Below are positions 43,819-52,900 of a stretch of DNA of 64,000 nucleotides, in pieces (the stretch's first letter is position 1; the number at the start of each line of letters is the position of its first letter). The translations under genes and the position numbers were made by a program. This DNA comes from Acidobacteriota bacterium (GTDB lineage Bacteria > Acidobacteriota > Terriglobia > Bryobacterales > Bryobacteraceae): the NCBI GenBank assembly GCA_018268935.1, contig JAFDVS010000108.1:1-64000 (forward strand), written 5' to 3'. The notes under the pieces were generated by a model. That model was not told the DNA's origin. It worked only from the letters and a program-made list of their open reading frames with translations, and did not search any database.

Positions 43819-44832
43819 TTACGCGGCGGGGCGTTTTTGGCCGGTGATGGAGAGGAAGTAGTCGATCATGTCCATGGGGACGTCGGCGTTTAATTCGACT
43901 TTGCGTTTGGCGTGATCGATTTTGATTTTGTCGAAGAAGCGGAGCATTTCGGGTTTATCGGTGGGGGTGGAGAGGCGGCCGAATCCGATGAGGGCTCTTA
44001 GCATGTCGTGGAGTTGCTTGGCGTCCTTTTCGTCACCGCATTCGCCCATGGCGTCGAGGTTGAGGCCGTTCTGCATGTCGAGCGTCATGGTGACGGTTTC
44101 GAGGGAGCGGAAGATGCGGTTGAGATTGGCGAGGTTGCCGGTTTGCGGGAGGGGGATGGGTGCGAAGCCGCCGATGGCGACTCCCCAGATGTGCTTGTCC
44201 TGGGGGAGATCGGCGACCTGGTGGAGGACTCCGCGCTTGCTGTTGTCGTCGCCTTTCGGTGTGATGGCCGATTCGAGATAGGGCATCTTGGCGGCGAGGG
44301 CGATGGTTTTGTCGATGAAGACGACGCCTGCTTCATCCTTCGTCAGGATCGTTCGGTTGCCGGCGGTGACGCGGCGGGCGCCTTCTTTTTCGAGCAGGGA
44401 TTCGAGGTTTTTGGGGTCTTCGAAGCGGCCACGCACGATGAGGACTCCGTCTTTGCCGTTGGAAGCGAATACGACTTCGTCGATGTCTTTGCGCGGGTCG
44501 AGGCGGGTGCGCTTGACGAAGTCGTCGAGTTCTTTGAAATTGCTGCCGGCGGAGAGTTTTTGATAGACGGGGGTGGCTTGGATCTTGGCGATGCGGGCTC
44601 CGACGAGGACGACGGTGTCGTGAGGGATGAAGTCCTCGATGGAACGGGAAAGGACGATGCCTTTCTCGGATTGCGAGGATTTGCAGGAAGTGAGTGCTAC
44701 CAGGGCGCAGGATATGGCGAGGATGCAAGACAACGATATTGCTTGGAGGGCTGCCGACTGTTCCAGTCGGCTCGGCAGACTGAAGTCTGCCCCACATGGG
44801 GCCATCGGAACTCCTGGAAGCGAATGCGCCAT
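43819..44832 (-). CDS. Putative lipoprotein with duplicated DUF3352-like fold
   Basis: About 337 residues if started at the ATG at 44832, one base after the stop of the upstream ABC-2 gene. A lipobox-like segment LSCILAISCALVALTSCKSS is found about 35 residues in, preceded by residues encoded by a palindromic repeat (44753-44791). The true start may therefore be a downstream TTG at 44733, or the ATG at 44805, which has AGGAG upstream. The mature part reads FIPHDTVVLVGARIAKIQAT, a large globular domain (FKELDDFVKRTRLDPRKDID; WGVAIGGFAPIPLP) and FFDKIKIDHAKRKVELNADV. I do not recognise a named family with certainty. It likely works with the ABC-2 transporter next to it. Confidence 0.55.
   Translation of the reverse strand: MAHSLPGVPMAPCGADFSLPSRLEQSAALQAISLSCILAISCALVALTSCKSSQSEKGIVLSRSIEDFIPHDTVVLVGARIAKIQATPVYQKLSAGSNFKELDDFVKRTRLDPRKDIDEVVFASNGKDGVLIVRGRFEDPKNLESLLEKEGARRVTAGNRTILTKDEAGVVFIDKTIALAAKMPYLESAITPKGDDNSKRGVLHQVADLPQDKHIWGVAIGGFAPIPLPQTGNLANLNRIFRSLETVTMTLDMQNGLNLDAMGECGDEKDAKQLHDMLRALIGFGRLSTPTDKPEMLRFFDKIKIDHAKRKVELNADVPMDMIDYFLSITGQKRPAA
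44753..44791. repeat. Double-hairpin palindromic repeat (REP-like)
   Basis: Two adjacent perfect hairpins: GCCGACTG-TTC-CAGTCGGC (44753-44771) and GGCAGACT-GA-AGTCTGCC (44774-44791). This is the shape of a bacterial REP/palindromic unit. It lies inside the annotated N-terminal coding part of the lipoprotein-like gene. A related but different double hairpin is at 63417-63463. Confidence 0.75.
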
Positions 44833-44833
44833 G

Positions 44834-45673
44834 TTAGAAATCCCTCCGGCGAAAGATGTGGATGGAAAGGGCGAGTATTGCGGCACCGACTGCGGCGGTG
44901 GTGGCGATGGGCGTGAGGGTTTGGATTTTAGTGCCAAGGACGATGTCCATGGTGAGGCGGCCGATGTCGTAGACCTTGGGGAGGCAGTGATAGAGCGTGC
45001 GCCAGAGGGCTCGGGACCATTCGGAACTGAGGAGGCGGTCCATCATTTCGACCTGGGCGAGGACCGGGCTGATGAGCATGAGTCCGGTGGGGACCATGAC
45101 GGCGAGGGCGGTGCTTTCGAGGAGTACACCGATCAGGACGACGACGGAGAGCAGCACGGCGAAGAGGAACATCGTGGTGACGATGGCGATCAGGAAGGCC
45201 GGGGTCCAGATGCCGGTTTTGATGCCGAGGATGAGCCAGATGCCGCAGACGAGATAAGCGATGTTGCCGCCGACGACGAGGACGTTGCCGAGGTAGCGGC
45301 CTAAGAGGAGATGCGCGCGGCTGACGGGTTTTGATAGAAGCAGTTCGATGCGGCCGGGTTCGAGGACGCTGGGGATGAGCCCGGCGGAAGCGAACACGGC
45401 GAGGAACATTCCCCAAGTGTATAGGAATGCGGCTACGCCGGCTTGGACTTTGCGCACCATCATATCGGCGTCGACATTGGCGTCGGCGCGGTTTCCGAAT
45501 AAAGAGATGGTGGCCGTGGCGCCCTGCATGATGTCGATCTTCATGATGAAGAGGAAGAAGGCAATCATGAGGGTGGAGAGGGCGAAGAGGCCCCAGAAGA
45601 TCTTGCGGGCGAAGGCTTCGCGGAACGTATCGACGACGATGGCCTGGGTGACGGTGAGCGTTCTATTGGGCAT
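44834..45673 (-). CDS. ABC-2 type transporter permease
   Basis: A 279-residue membrane protein from the ATG at 45673 (MPNRTLTVTQAIVVDTFREA). The upstream frame is antisense coding within the ATPase gene. Six helices are visible, beginning KIFWGLFALSTLMIAFFLFI, and the ABC-2 motif region PGRIELLLSKPVSRAHLLLG lies near residue 110. The small loops and RRRDF tail fit this class. It overlaps the ATPase gene by 11 bp and forms an exporter with it. No substrate is evident. Confidence 0.85.
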   Translation of the reverse strand: MPNRTLTVTQAIVVDTFREAFARKIFWGLFALSTLMIAFFLFIMKIDIMQGATATISLFGNRADANVDADMMVRKVQAGVAAFLYTWGMFLAVFASAGLIPSVLEPGRIELLLSKPVSRAHLLLGRYLGNVLVVGGNIAYLVCGIWLILGIKTGIWTPAFLIAIVTTMFLFAVLLSVVVLIGVLLESTALAVMVPTGLMLISPVLAQVEMMDRLLSSEWSRALWRTLYHCLPKVYDIGRLTMDIVLGTKIQTLTPIATTAAVGAAILALSIHIFRRRDF

Positions 45674-46589
45674 TGACGCTCCTGATAAAAACATCTTCGA
45701 GGGTAGATGTTGTGGGGAGGAGGGATTCGATTTCGATGTGGTTGGCGCGGAGCAGGTCGATGGCGGAGTTGGCGGCGGCGCGCTCGAGGAATTGGATGTC
45801 GAGGAATGTTTCGCGGGGGGAGAAGGAGGAGGCGCGGAGGACGATTTCCTCGCGGAGTTTTTCGGGGAGTCCGGCGGGGACGGTGAGGCGATAGCCTCTT
45901 CCGGCGGTGAGGTCGCGCACTTTGCCCTGGAGGACGATTTTGCCTCTGTGGAGGATGGCGACGTCGCGGCAGAAGGCTTCGACTTCGGCGAGTAAGTGTG
46001 AGTTGACGAAGATGGTGACGCCGCGTTGTTCGAGGGATTGGAGAATTTCGCGGATCTGGCGGCGGCCAACGGGATCGACGCCATCGGAGGGCTCATCAAG
46101 GATGAGGAGCTTGGGTTCATGCATCAAGGCTTGGGCGAGGCCGACGCGTTGGAGCATGCCTTTGGAATACTTGCCGAGGCGGATGTCGCCCCAATCGTCG
46201 AGGCCGACGAGGGCGAGGAGTTCGGGGATGCGGCGGCGGCGGGAAGGGGAGTCCATGCCGGAGAGGGCGCCGTAGAAATCGAGCATGGCGTAGCCGGTGA
46301 GGTAGGTGGGGAAGCGGTGATTTTCGGGGAGGTAGCCGATGTCGCGGCGGGCTTCGGGGATGGCGGCGTTCTGGCCGAAGATGTGAGCGGAGCCGGCGGT
46401 GGGGTGCACGGCGGAGAGGAGCATTTTCACCGTTGTGGTCTTGCCCGCGCCGTTGGGGCCCAGCAGGCCGTATGTCGTGCCTTTTTCCACCTGAAGGCTG
46501 ATGCCATCGACGGCACGGACTTCGCGGCCGCTCCAGAAGGAGCGGAAGGTTTTGCTGAGGCCGTTGGTTTCGATGGCGAACGCAGTCAT
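45663..46589 (-). CDS. ABC transporter ATP-binding protein (CcmA type)
   Basis: A 308-residue ATPase. Walker A is GPNGAGKTTTVKML, Q-loop region DIGYLPENHRFPTYLTGYAM, signature YSKGMLQRVGLAQAL, Walker B LLILDEPSDGVDPVGR, and an H-loop follows in IFVNSHLLAEVEAF. The C-terminal 75 residues form the usual exporter extension. It is the first gene of the leftward ATPase - permease - lipoprotein set and is unrelated in position to the GntR-controlled system upstream. Confidence 0.92.
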   Translation of the reverse strand: MTAFAIETNGLSKTFRSFWSGREVRAVDGISLQVEKGTTYGLLGPNGAGKTTTVKMLLSAVHPTAGSAHIFGQNAAIPEARRDIGYLPENHRFPTYLTGYAMLDFYGALSGMDSPSRRRRIPELLALVGLDDWGDIRLGKYSKGMLQRVGLAQALMHEPKLLILDEPSDGVDPVGRRQIREILQSLEQRGVTIFVNSHLLAEVEAFCRDVAILHRGKIVLQGKVRDLTAGRGYRLTVPAGLPEKLREEIVLRASSFSPRETFLDIQFLERAAANSAIDLLRANHIEIESLLPTTSTLEDVFIRSVNAQ

Positions 46590-46632
46590 GGCTTGGCTCT
46601 ACGGATTATCGCTCCTGTATGAGGAGACGAGG

Positions 46633-48192
46633 CTACTGGGCGGATTTGTTCCCTTCCTTTTTACGGGCCTCGCGGTACTTTTCTGTTTGCGAGAGCGAGT
46701 GCCAGCCGGGAGCTTCGTGGCGATCGGCGATCATCCAGACGGCGGTGGCGACGGTGCGATTGACGCGGGCCATGTTGTCGTAGTCGATTTTTTCCCAGTG
46801 ATCGCCGAGGCCGTGGTAATCGGGGAATTCGAAGGCGACGCAGAAGGTGTGGGCGGGGATGCCGGCGTTGGCGAAGGCTTGATTGTCACTGCGGGGGAAG
46901 AAGGCTTCGGAGTTTTCCTTGTTGTGGACGATTTCGACGTTGGTCAGTTTGCCGGCGAGTTGGAAGTAGTCGATGACTTCGGAGAAGGTGTAGCCGGTGG
47001 GGCTGAGGCGATTGATCTGCGGGCCTTCGGTGTCATCGGTGCGGCCCATGTGTTCGAGGTTGATGTTGGCCACGGTTTTGGCGAGGGGGAAGATGGGGTT
47101 GCGGGCGTAGTAGAAGGCTCCGAGCAAACCTTTCTCTTCGCCGAAGACGGTCATGAAGACGATGGTGCGTTTGGGGCGTTGTGGGAGCGCGGAGAACGCA
47201 GCGGCGAGTTCGAGGACGGAGGCGGCGCCGCTGGCGTCGTCGTTGGCGCCGTTGTAGATGCCGTCGCCATCAATGGGGGTTGTGGTTCCGATGTGGTCGT
47301 AGTGGGCGGTGACGAGGACGTAGGTATCTTTGAGTTGCGGGTCAGAGCCGGGGAGGATTCCGATTACGTTTTTGAGCGGGGCGGGGCGTTCGACGGGGTC
47401 GGGGAGTTGGAGGGAGAGCTGCGCTTCGGTCTGGCCGGAGGCAAGTGGGGTGAGCATGGCGGCGAGTTTGGCGGAGTGGACGGCGCTCGGTTGAAAGAAG
47501 CCGCCTCGGCGGGAGGAGGGGGGCTTAGCCGGGTCAATCAACTGGCCGGTGGCGCCGGCGCCGCGTTCGGTGTCTTCGCGGATAGCGAGGATGAGGGCGG
47601 GCTTGAGGCGGCGGATGGCGCTATAGAGATCGGATGCGGCGCGCATGCGGTCACTGCGCTGTTCGCGGGGGAGGCTGAGGATGGCGGCGCGGCTGGGTGT
47701 GAAGGCGAGGACAACTTTGCCTTCGAGGTAGTTTTCGGGGTGCTCTTTGAGTTTGGCGGTGTCGTCGAGACGGGCGAGGAAGACGGGCGCGTTGTGGACG
47801 TTGACTGGTTCGAGGGTGTTGATGGAGAGGTGCGAGCCGTCGAGTTCGATGGTGTCGCCGCCGTTGCGAACCTGGAGTTTCACGTTGTCGAGGGGGATTT
47901 GTTTATAGTTCCAGGGGGCGATTTGGAAATAGGATGTTGTGCCGGGAATGGTTTCGAGGCCGGCGCGGCGGAATTGGGCGGCGATGTATTCGGCGGCGAT
48001 ATCGAGGCCTGGGGAGGGAGTGTTGCGGCCTTCGAGGAGATCGGAGGCGAGGAAGGAGACGTGGCCTTTGAGGGCGTTGGGGGCGATGTGGGAGAAAGTG
48101 TCGTGGACGGGAGGGGGAATGGTGGCTTCGATGGGTGGGGCTGCGTGGAGAGAGGACAGCAGCAGTAGGCCCAGAAGGGGGAGGAATCGCAT
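46633..48192 (-). CDS. M28-family exported zinc peptidase
   Basis: A 519-residue protein from the ATG at 48192 (MRFLPLLGLLLLSSLHA), giving a good signal peptide. After an N-terminal domain, a PA-like insert lies near residues 130-230. The M28 zinc centre is seen as VLVTAHYDHIG (His/Asp), NGANDDASGAASVLELA (Asp), VFGEEKGLLGA (Glu-Glu), NINLEHMGR and FPDYHGLGDHWEKID (His). It is an aminopeptidase or Q-type peptidase of the periplasm or outside. It is divergent from the pentein gene with a 122-bp gap. Confidence 0.88.
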   Translation of the reverse strand: MRFLPLLGLLLLSSLHAAPPIEATIPPPVHDTFSHIAPNALKGHVSFLASDLLEGRNTPSPGLDIAAEYIAAQFRRAGLETIPGTTSYFQIAPWNYKQIPLDNVKLQVRNGGDTIELDGSHLSINTLEPVNVHNAPVFLARLDDTAKLKEHPENYLEGKVVLAFTPSRAAILSLPREQRSDRMRAASDLYSAIRRLKPALILAIREDTERGAGATGQLIDPAKPPSSRRGGFFQPSAVHSAKLAAMLTPLASGQTEAQLSLQLPDPVERPAPLKNVIGILPGSDPQLKDTYVLVTAHYDHIGTTTPIDGDGIYNGANDDASGAASVLELAAAFSALPQRPKRTIVFMTVFGEEKGLLGAFYYARNPIFPLAKTVANINLEHMGRTDDTEGPQINRLSPTGYTFSEVIDYFQLAGKLTNVEIVHNKENSEAFFPRSDNQAFANAGIPAHTFCVAFEFPDYHGLGDHWEKIDYDNMARVNRTVATAVWMIADRHEAPGWHSLSQTEKYREARKKEGNKSAQ

Positions 48193-48314
48193 GAATTCAT
48201 CATAGCGTTTCCCTTCCGGTGTTCTTCGCGTCAGGGAATTGTCAAATTTTGCTTTGGTGAGTAACCAATGGGCTGTTGTTGGGTTCAATACGTCTATCGG
48301 TGCGATTCAATAGG

Positions 48315-49952
48315 ATGAAGCCGGGCGCGGGGGCGCTCCGTTTTGGAGCGCTGTGCGTCATTGTATGGACGTCCTGTTCGCTTTCGTCACGGAATGGCGT
48401 GGTGTTGCTGCCGGTGGTGACGGCGATGTATGCGGACGCCGTGGCGCCGGGGGCGATCCAGCGGGTGTGCGCGGAGGATGAATCGGATTTGCCGCGCTAT
48501 TTCAGTGGGAGAGGACTGCCCTATTCCGCGGCGCTGGTGCGGACCATAGATGGGCGGCGTTGTCACATTTTTTATGAGCCGAGCGTGAGCGGGTTCCGGG
48601 CATCGCCGGAAGATGCAGCGGTGTCGGAGTTGGTGTTTGGGATCGACACGGCGGCGTTTTTGTCGCGGCGGGAGGCGGTGGTTGGGGATGGGTTGGACGT
48701 GATGAAGCAACTGCTGCGGTCGGTGGAGCGTCCACTGCAAGTGACGCTGGGGCTGGCGACGGAAGAAGACGAGGTGTATCGGGCGGCGTTGCGGTATCAC
48801 TTTCCTGATTCGAAGCACCGGTTTGCGGTGCAGCATCATCCGGTGGAGGATTACAATCCATGGGCGCAGGATTACCTGAAGGCGGGGCGGGTTGGGGCGG
48901 AGAGGAAGATGCTGGTGACGAGGCAGGGATTTGAGGGAAGGCGATCGATGGGGGCGGAGATCCGGCCGTTGCTGGATGCGTATGCGGGGCCGCGGTATGC
49001 GCGGAGCAAGCTGTCGTGGGAAGGTGGCGATGTCCAGTTTGCGATGCATCCGCGGGAGCAGGGGAAGATGGTGATGTTTTATGGGACGAGCGCGAAGCGG
49101 TATTGGGGCGATGGATTGACGCGGGAGGAGTTTGAGTATGTGATGCGGGTGGAGTTTGGAGCGGACATGGCGGTGTATACGGGGGATCTGGCTCCGCATG
49201 TGGACTATCTCATGACGTTGCTGCCGGAGGCGCGGACGGCGCTGGTGTCCGAGCCGGTATGCGCGGACCGGGGATTGGCGAAGGCGGCGTTGGATGTTTT
49301 GCAGAAGCGATTTGGAGATGGCGTGCCGAGAGAAATCGCGGAACTGAGCGGGACGATGGCGGTGGAGTGGGTGGAGAAAGCGAAGCAGGCGCACCGTGGT
49401 TGGCGCAAGCGGGTGGACAAGGAGAAGGCGGCGAAGGTGGAGGCGTATTGGGCGGCGAACTGTCCGGGGGATGAGCGGCGGTGCTTGCAGAATGGGGGAT
49501 TGCGGAAGATGGTGACGGAGCAACCGGAGGTGCTGCGGATGTGGGCGGAAGTGGCGGCGGAGGCGCAGACGGAGAGTTTGTTGGTGATGCGGCTGCTGGA
49601 TATCGTGGATGCGCAATTGGCGGCGTGCGATGGGAGATACAGGCAGCGATTGGAGCAGGTGATTGGGATGTTGGGGCAGATGGGGTTTCGAGTGGTGCGC
49701 GTGCCGGGGATACCGGGGAGCACGGATCCGATGTCGTATTGGACGGGGGTGAGTTATGTGAATGCGGCGGTGGTGGACAAGACGGTGTTTGTGCCGCGAT
49801 TGGGATTGGGAGCGGTGGAGGATGGATGGATCGAGGGGATGCGGCGGGCGATGCCGGAAGGGTACGCGGTGGTGGGCGTGGATGCGCGGCTGTTGCTGTT
49901 GAAGAATGGCGGGGTGCATTGTGTGATGGCGTTTGGGCGGGAAGGGCGCTGA
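48315..49952 (+). CDS. Secreted pentein-fold (arginine deiminase-like) protein
   Basis: A 545-residue protein from the ATG at 48315, with a signal-like or lipoprotein-like N-terminus (LCVIVWTSCS). Motifs follow the order of peptidyl-arginine deiminase and agmatine deiminase enzymes: NPWAQDY (Asp186), SWEGGDVQF (Asp239), H-x-D in APHVDYLM (His295, Asp297), a later asparagine in YVNAAVVDKTVFVPRLG (about Asn484), and the cysteine in GGVHCVMAF (Cys536). The His and Asn positions are separated by about 190 residues rather than about 60, meaning a large insertion. It is an inference from motifs that it deiminates arginine groups. It stands beside a secreted peptidase gene. Confidence 0.62.
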   Translation: MKPGAGALRFGALCVIVWTSCSLSSRNGVVLLPVVTAMYADAVAPGAIQRVCAEDESDLPRYFSGRGLPYSAALVRTIDGRRCHIFYEPSVSGFRASPEDAAVSELVFGIDTAAFLSRREAVVGDGLDVMKQLLRSVERPLQVTLGLATEEDEVYRAALRYHFPDSKHRFAVQHHPVEDYNPWAQDYLKAGRVGAERKMLVTRQGFEGRRSMGAEIRPLLDAYAGPRYARSKLSWEGGDVQFAMHPREQGKMVMFYGTSAKRYWGDGLTREEFEYVMRVEFGADMAVYTGDLAPHVDYLMTLLPEARTALVSEPVCADRGLAKAALDVLQKRFGDGVPREIAELSGTMAVEWVEKAKQAHRGWRKRVDKEKAAKVEAYWAANCPGDERRCLQNGGLRKMVTEQPEVLRMWAEVAAEAQTESLLVMRLLDIVDAQLAACDGRYRQRLEQVIGMLGQMGFRVVRVPGIPGSTDPMSYWTGVSYVNAAVVDKTVFVPRLGLGAVEDGWIEGMRRAMPEGYAVVGVDARLLLLKNGGVHCVMAFGREGR

Positions 49953-49958
49953 GGACGG

Positions 49959-49987
49959 TTGAATTTGGCGCCGCGATTCGATAAGAT
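49959..49987 (+). promoter_or_regulatory. Possible promoter of the TonB receptor gene
   Basis: TTGAAT (49959-49964), a 17-bp spacer, and TAAGAT (49982-49987). The expected transcript start is near 49994, only a few bases before the ATG at 49998, so the leader would be very short. The match is reasonable but unsupported by other evidence. Confidence 0.4.
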
Positions 49988-49997
49988 GCGCGGCAAT

Positions 49998-52900
49998 ATG
50001 AAACGCCTTCTAATCGCCAGCATTTTTGGCGTATCTACGTTGATTGCACAAAATGCCCAACTGCGAGGGTTGGTGACGGATCCAACCGGTGCAGCGGTTC
50101 CCGGGGCAAATATTTCCTTATCTAATACCGCGACCGGGGTTGTCCGGGACACGGTGTCGAACGAACAGGGTATTTACCGGCTGCCGTTGCTGCAGCCAGG
50201 CAAGTACGAAATGCAGGTCAGCAAGGAAGGATTCAAGTCTGTCCAGCAGAAGAACATAGTGCTGCAGATCGACGATCTGGTAACGATTGACGTCCCGATG
50301 GAGGTGGGGGCGCAGAGCCAGAGCGTGACGGTGGCATCGGACATGCCGCTGCTGCGGAAGGACGATGCGCAGACCGGGCTGGTGATCGACAACAAGCGGA
50401 TTCAGGAACTGCCGCAGTACAACCGGAATGCGCTGGCGTTTGCGACGCTGGCGCCGAACGTGAATGGGACGGCGGACCAGCAGGGGTATTCGACGGACTT
50501 CCGGATCAACGGCGGGCGCACGGCGAAGGCGGAATACATTATTGATGGGGTGGCGGTGACGACGGGCTACCGGCATGATGTGCCGCCATCGATACCGTCG
50601 ATGGAGGCGGTGGGCGAGTTTAAGGTGATCACGAACGGGTTGTCGGCGGAGTACGGGCGGTTATCGGGCGGTGCGGTGACGCTGGTGACGCGTGGGGGGA
50701 CGAACGAGTATCACGGATCGGCGTACGAATTTTTCCGCAACGACAAGTTGAATGCGAACGATTGGAATTCGAACCGGTTCGGGCGGCCGAAGGGCGTGTT
50801 TCACGACAACGTGTTTGGCGGGTCGCTGGGCGGGCCGGTGTGGCTGCCGAAGGTGTACAAGGGGAAAGACCGGACGTTCTTCTTCCTGAACTATGAAGGG
50901 ACACGGCGGAGGACGGGATCGAACGCGCAGTTGGCGAGCGTGCCGTCGGACCTGGAGCGGGAGGGCGACTTTTCGCAATCGCTGATTGACACGGGGCGGG
51001 CGGTGCAGATCAACGATCCGCTGACGTCGCGGGCCGAGGGCGGCCGTGTGGTGCGGACGCCATTTGCGGGAAACCGGCTGCCGGCATCGCGGATTGATCC
51101 GATTTCGAAGATATATATGGGCTTTTATCCGAAAGCGAACACGGCGCCGCGGCCGAATTCGTCGCACGATCAGAACTTTATCGGATCGGCGACGACGCCG
51201 CTGGACAACAACCGGTGGACGGGGCGCCTGGATCAGAACTGGAGTTCGAAGCACAACAGCCATTTCACGCTCACGCAATTCGACGAATTCAGCGCGGGGC
51301 TGCGGTGGCTTTCGGCGCTGCAGCCGGTGACGACGAACGATACGAAGGCGTGGACAATGGCGTTCGATCATAACTATCTGTTCAGCCCGACGACGATTGT
51401 GAATCTGAAGCTGGGGGCAGTGCGGTCCATCGGATTCAGCGGCGCGCAGGTAGATGCGGATTCGGCGGGATGGAATCTGACGCCGGAAGTGATCAACCTG
51501 ATCGGGACGACGAAGAACCGGGTGCCGAGCTTAGGGACGGCCGATACGGTGACGGGAATCGGCGGCGGGAGCGTGACGGACAACCGGGACACAATTTATT
51601 CGGGGATGGCATCGGTGCAGAAGCTGATGGGGCGGCACACGCTGAAGTTCGGCTACGAGCACAGGCGGTACTATTCGAACATCTACTCGGGCGGATCGTT
51701 TTCGACGGCGAGCATCCGGAGCGCGACGAGCCAGTACTTTGACGCGCCGAACAACGGGCAGGGGTCGGGGCTGGCGAGCTGGATGCTGGGCGTGGTGGGC
51801 GGCGGAAGCGGGACGCAGTTGGCGGGCCCGGCGTCGTTGCAGCCTTATCACGGGGTGTACATTCAGGACGACATCAAGGTGGCGAAGAACCTGACGATTA
51901 ACGCCGGGTTGCGCTGGGATTACGAGACGCCGCGGACGGAACGTTACGACCGGCAGACGTTTTGGGATCGCGACTACAAGTGGCCGGTGAATGCGGCGGC
52001 GGGCTGGAACTGGAACACCGCACTGGCGCAAGCGCAGGCAGTGGGATCGAGCGCGCCGACACCGGAGTGGACGCAGAAGGGCATCTACGGGCGGGTGGCG
52101 TTGATGAATACGAAGGAATATCCGATGCGGACGATGCAGGACAAACAATTCGACCGGATCGGGCCGCGGTTGGGGGCGGCGTGGTCGGTGTCGCCGAAGA
52201 CGGTGATCCGGGGCGGATACGGATTGATCTGGATGACGCTGACGGGGAGTTTCCATTTGAACGGGTCGCCATGGAATATCGGCTATGGCGATGCGGCGCG
52301 GCTGATTCAGGGCGGGACTCCGGACGGCGGGCTGACGTTTCCGCTGCGGTTCTCGAACCCGATGCCGGGTGGAGCGGGACTGGTGCGATTGACGCGGGAT
52401 ATCGATGCACTGAACAAGTCGGTGATGGGGAACTGGTTCGTGTCGTCGGCGACGAACATCGCGCCGGGGTATGAGCATGCGTTCCATTTCGGAGTGCAGC
52501 GCGAGGTGGGTTCGGGATGGAAGGCGTGGCTGCTGGAAGTGAACTATACGGGGAACCTGGGGCGGAAGCTGCCGTATTACCTGGGCACCGGGGAACACAT
52601 TCTGCAGGATGCGTATCACAAGATCGGGCCGCTGGGATTGAAGCTGAACAACCAGGTGCAGAACCCGTATGTCGATTTCATTCCGCAGTTCACGGGGATG
52701 GGATCGGCGACGATTCCGTTTGGGCGGCTGTTCCAGAACAATCCGCTGTGGACGGAGATCTGGACGTTGGGTGAGCCGCTGGGGCGGTCGAATTATCATG
52801 CCGGATACGTGCAGGCGGAGCACCGCTTTTCGGGCGGATATGGATTCCTGGTGAACTACACGTTTTCGAAGCTGTTGAACGATGTGGGCTCCTATGATGG

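Noticed and set aside
51531..52823. 430-residue leftward open frame in the TonB receptor gene
   Set aside because: Shadow of the receptor's codon bias; no family pattern.
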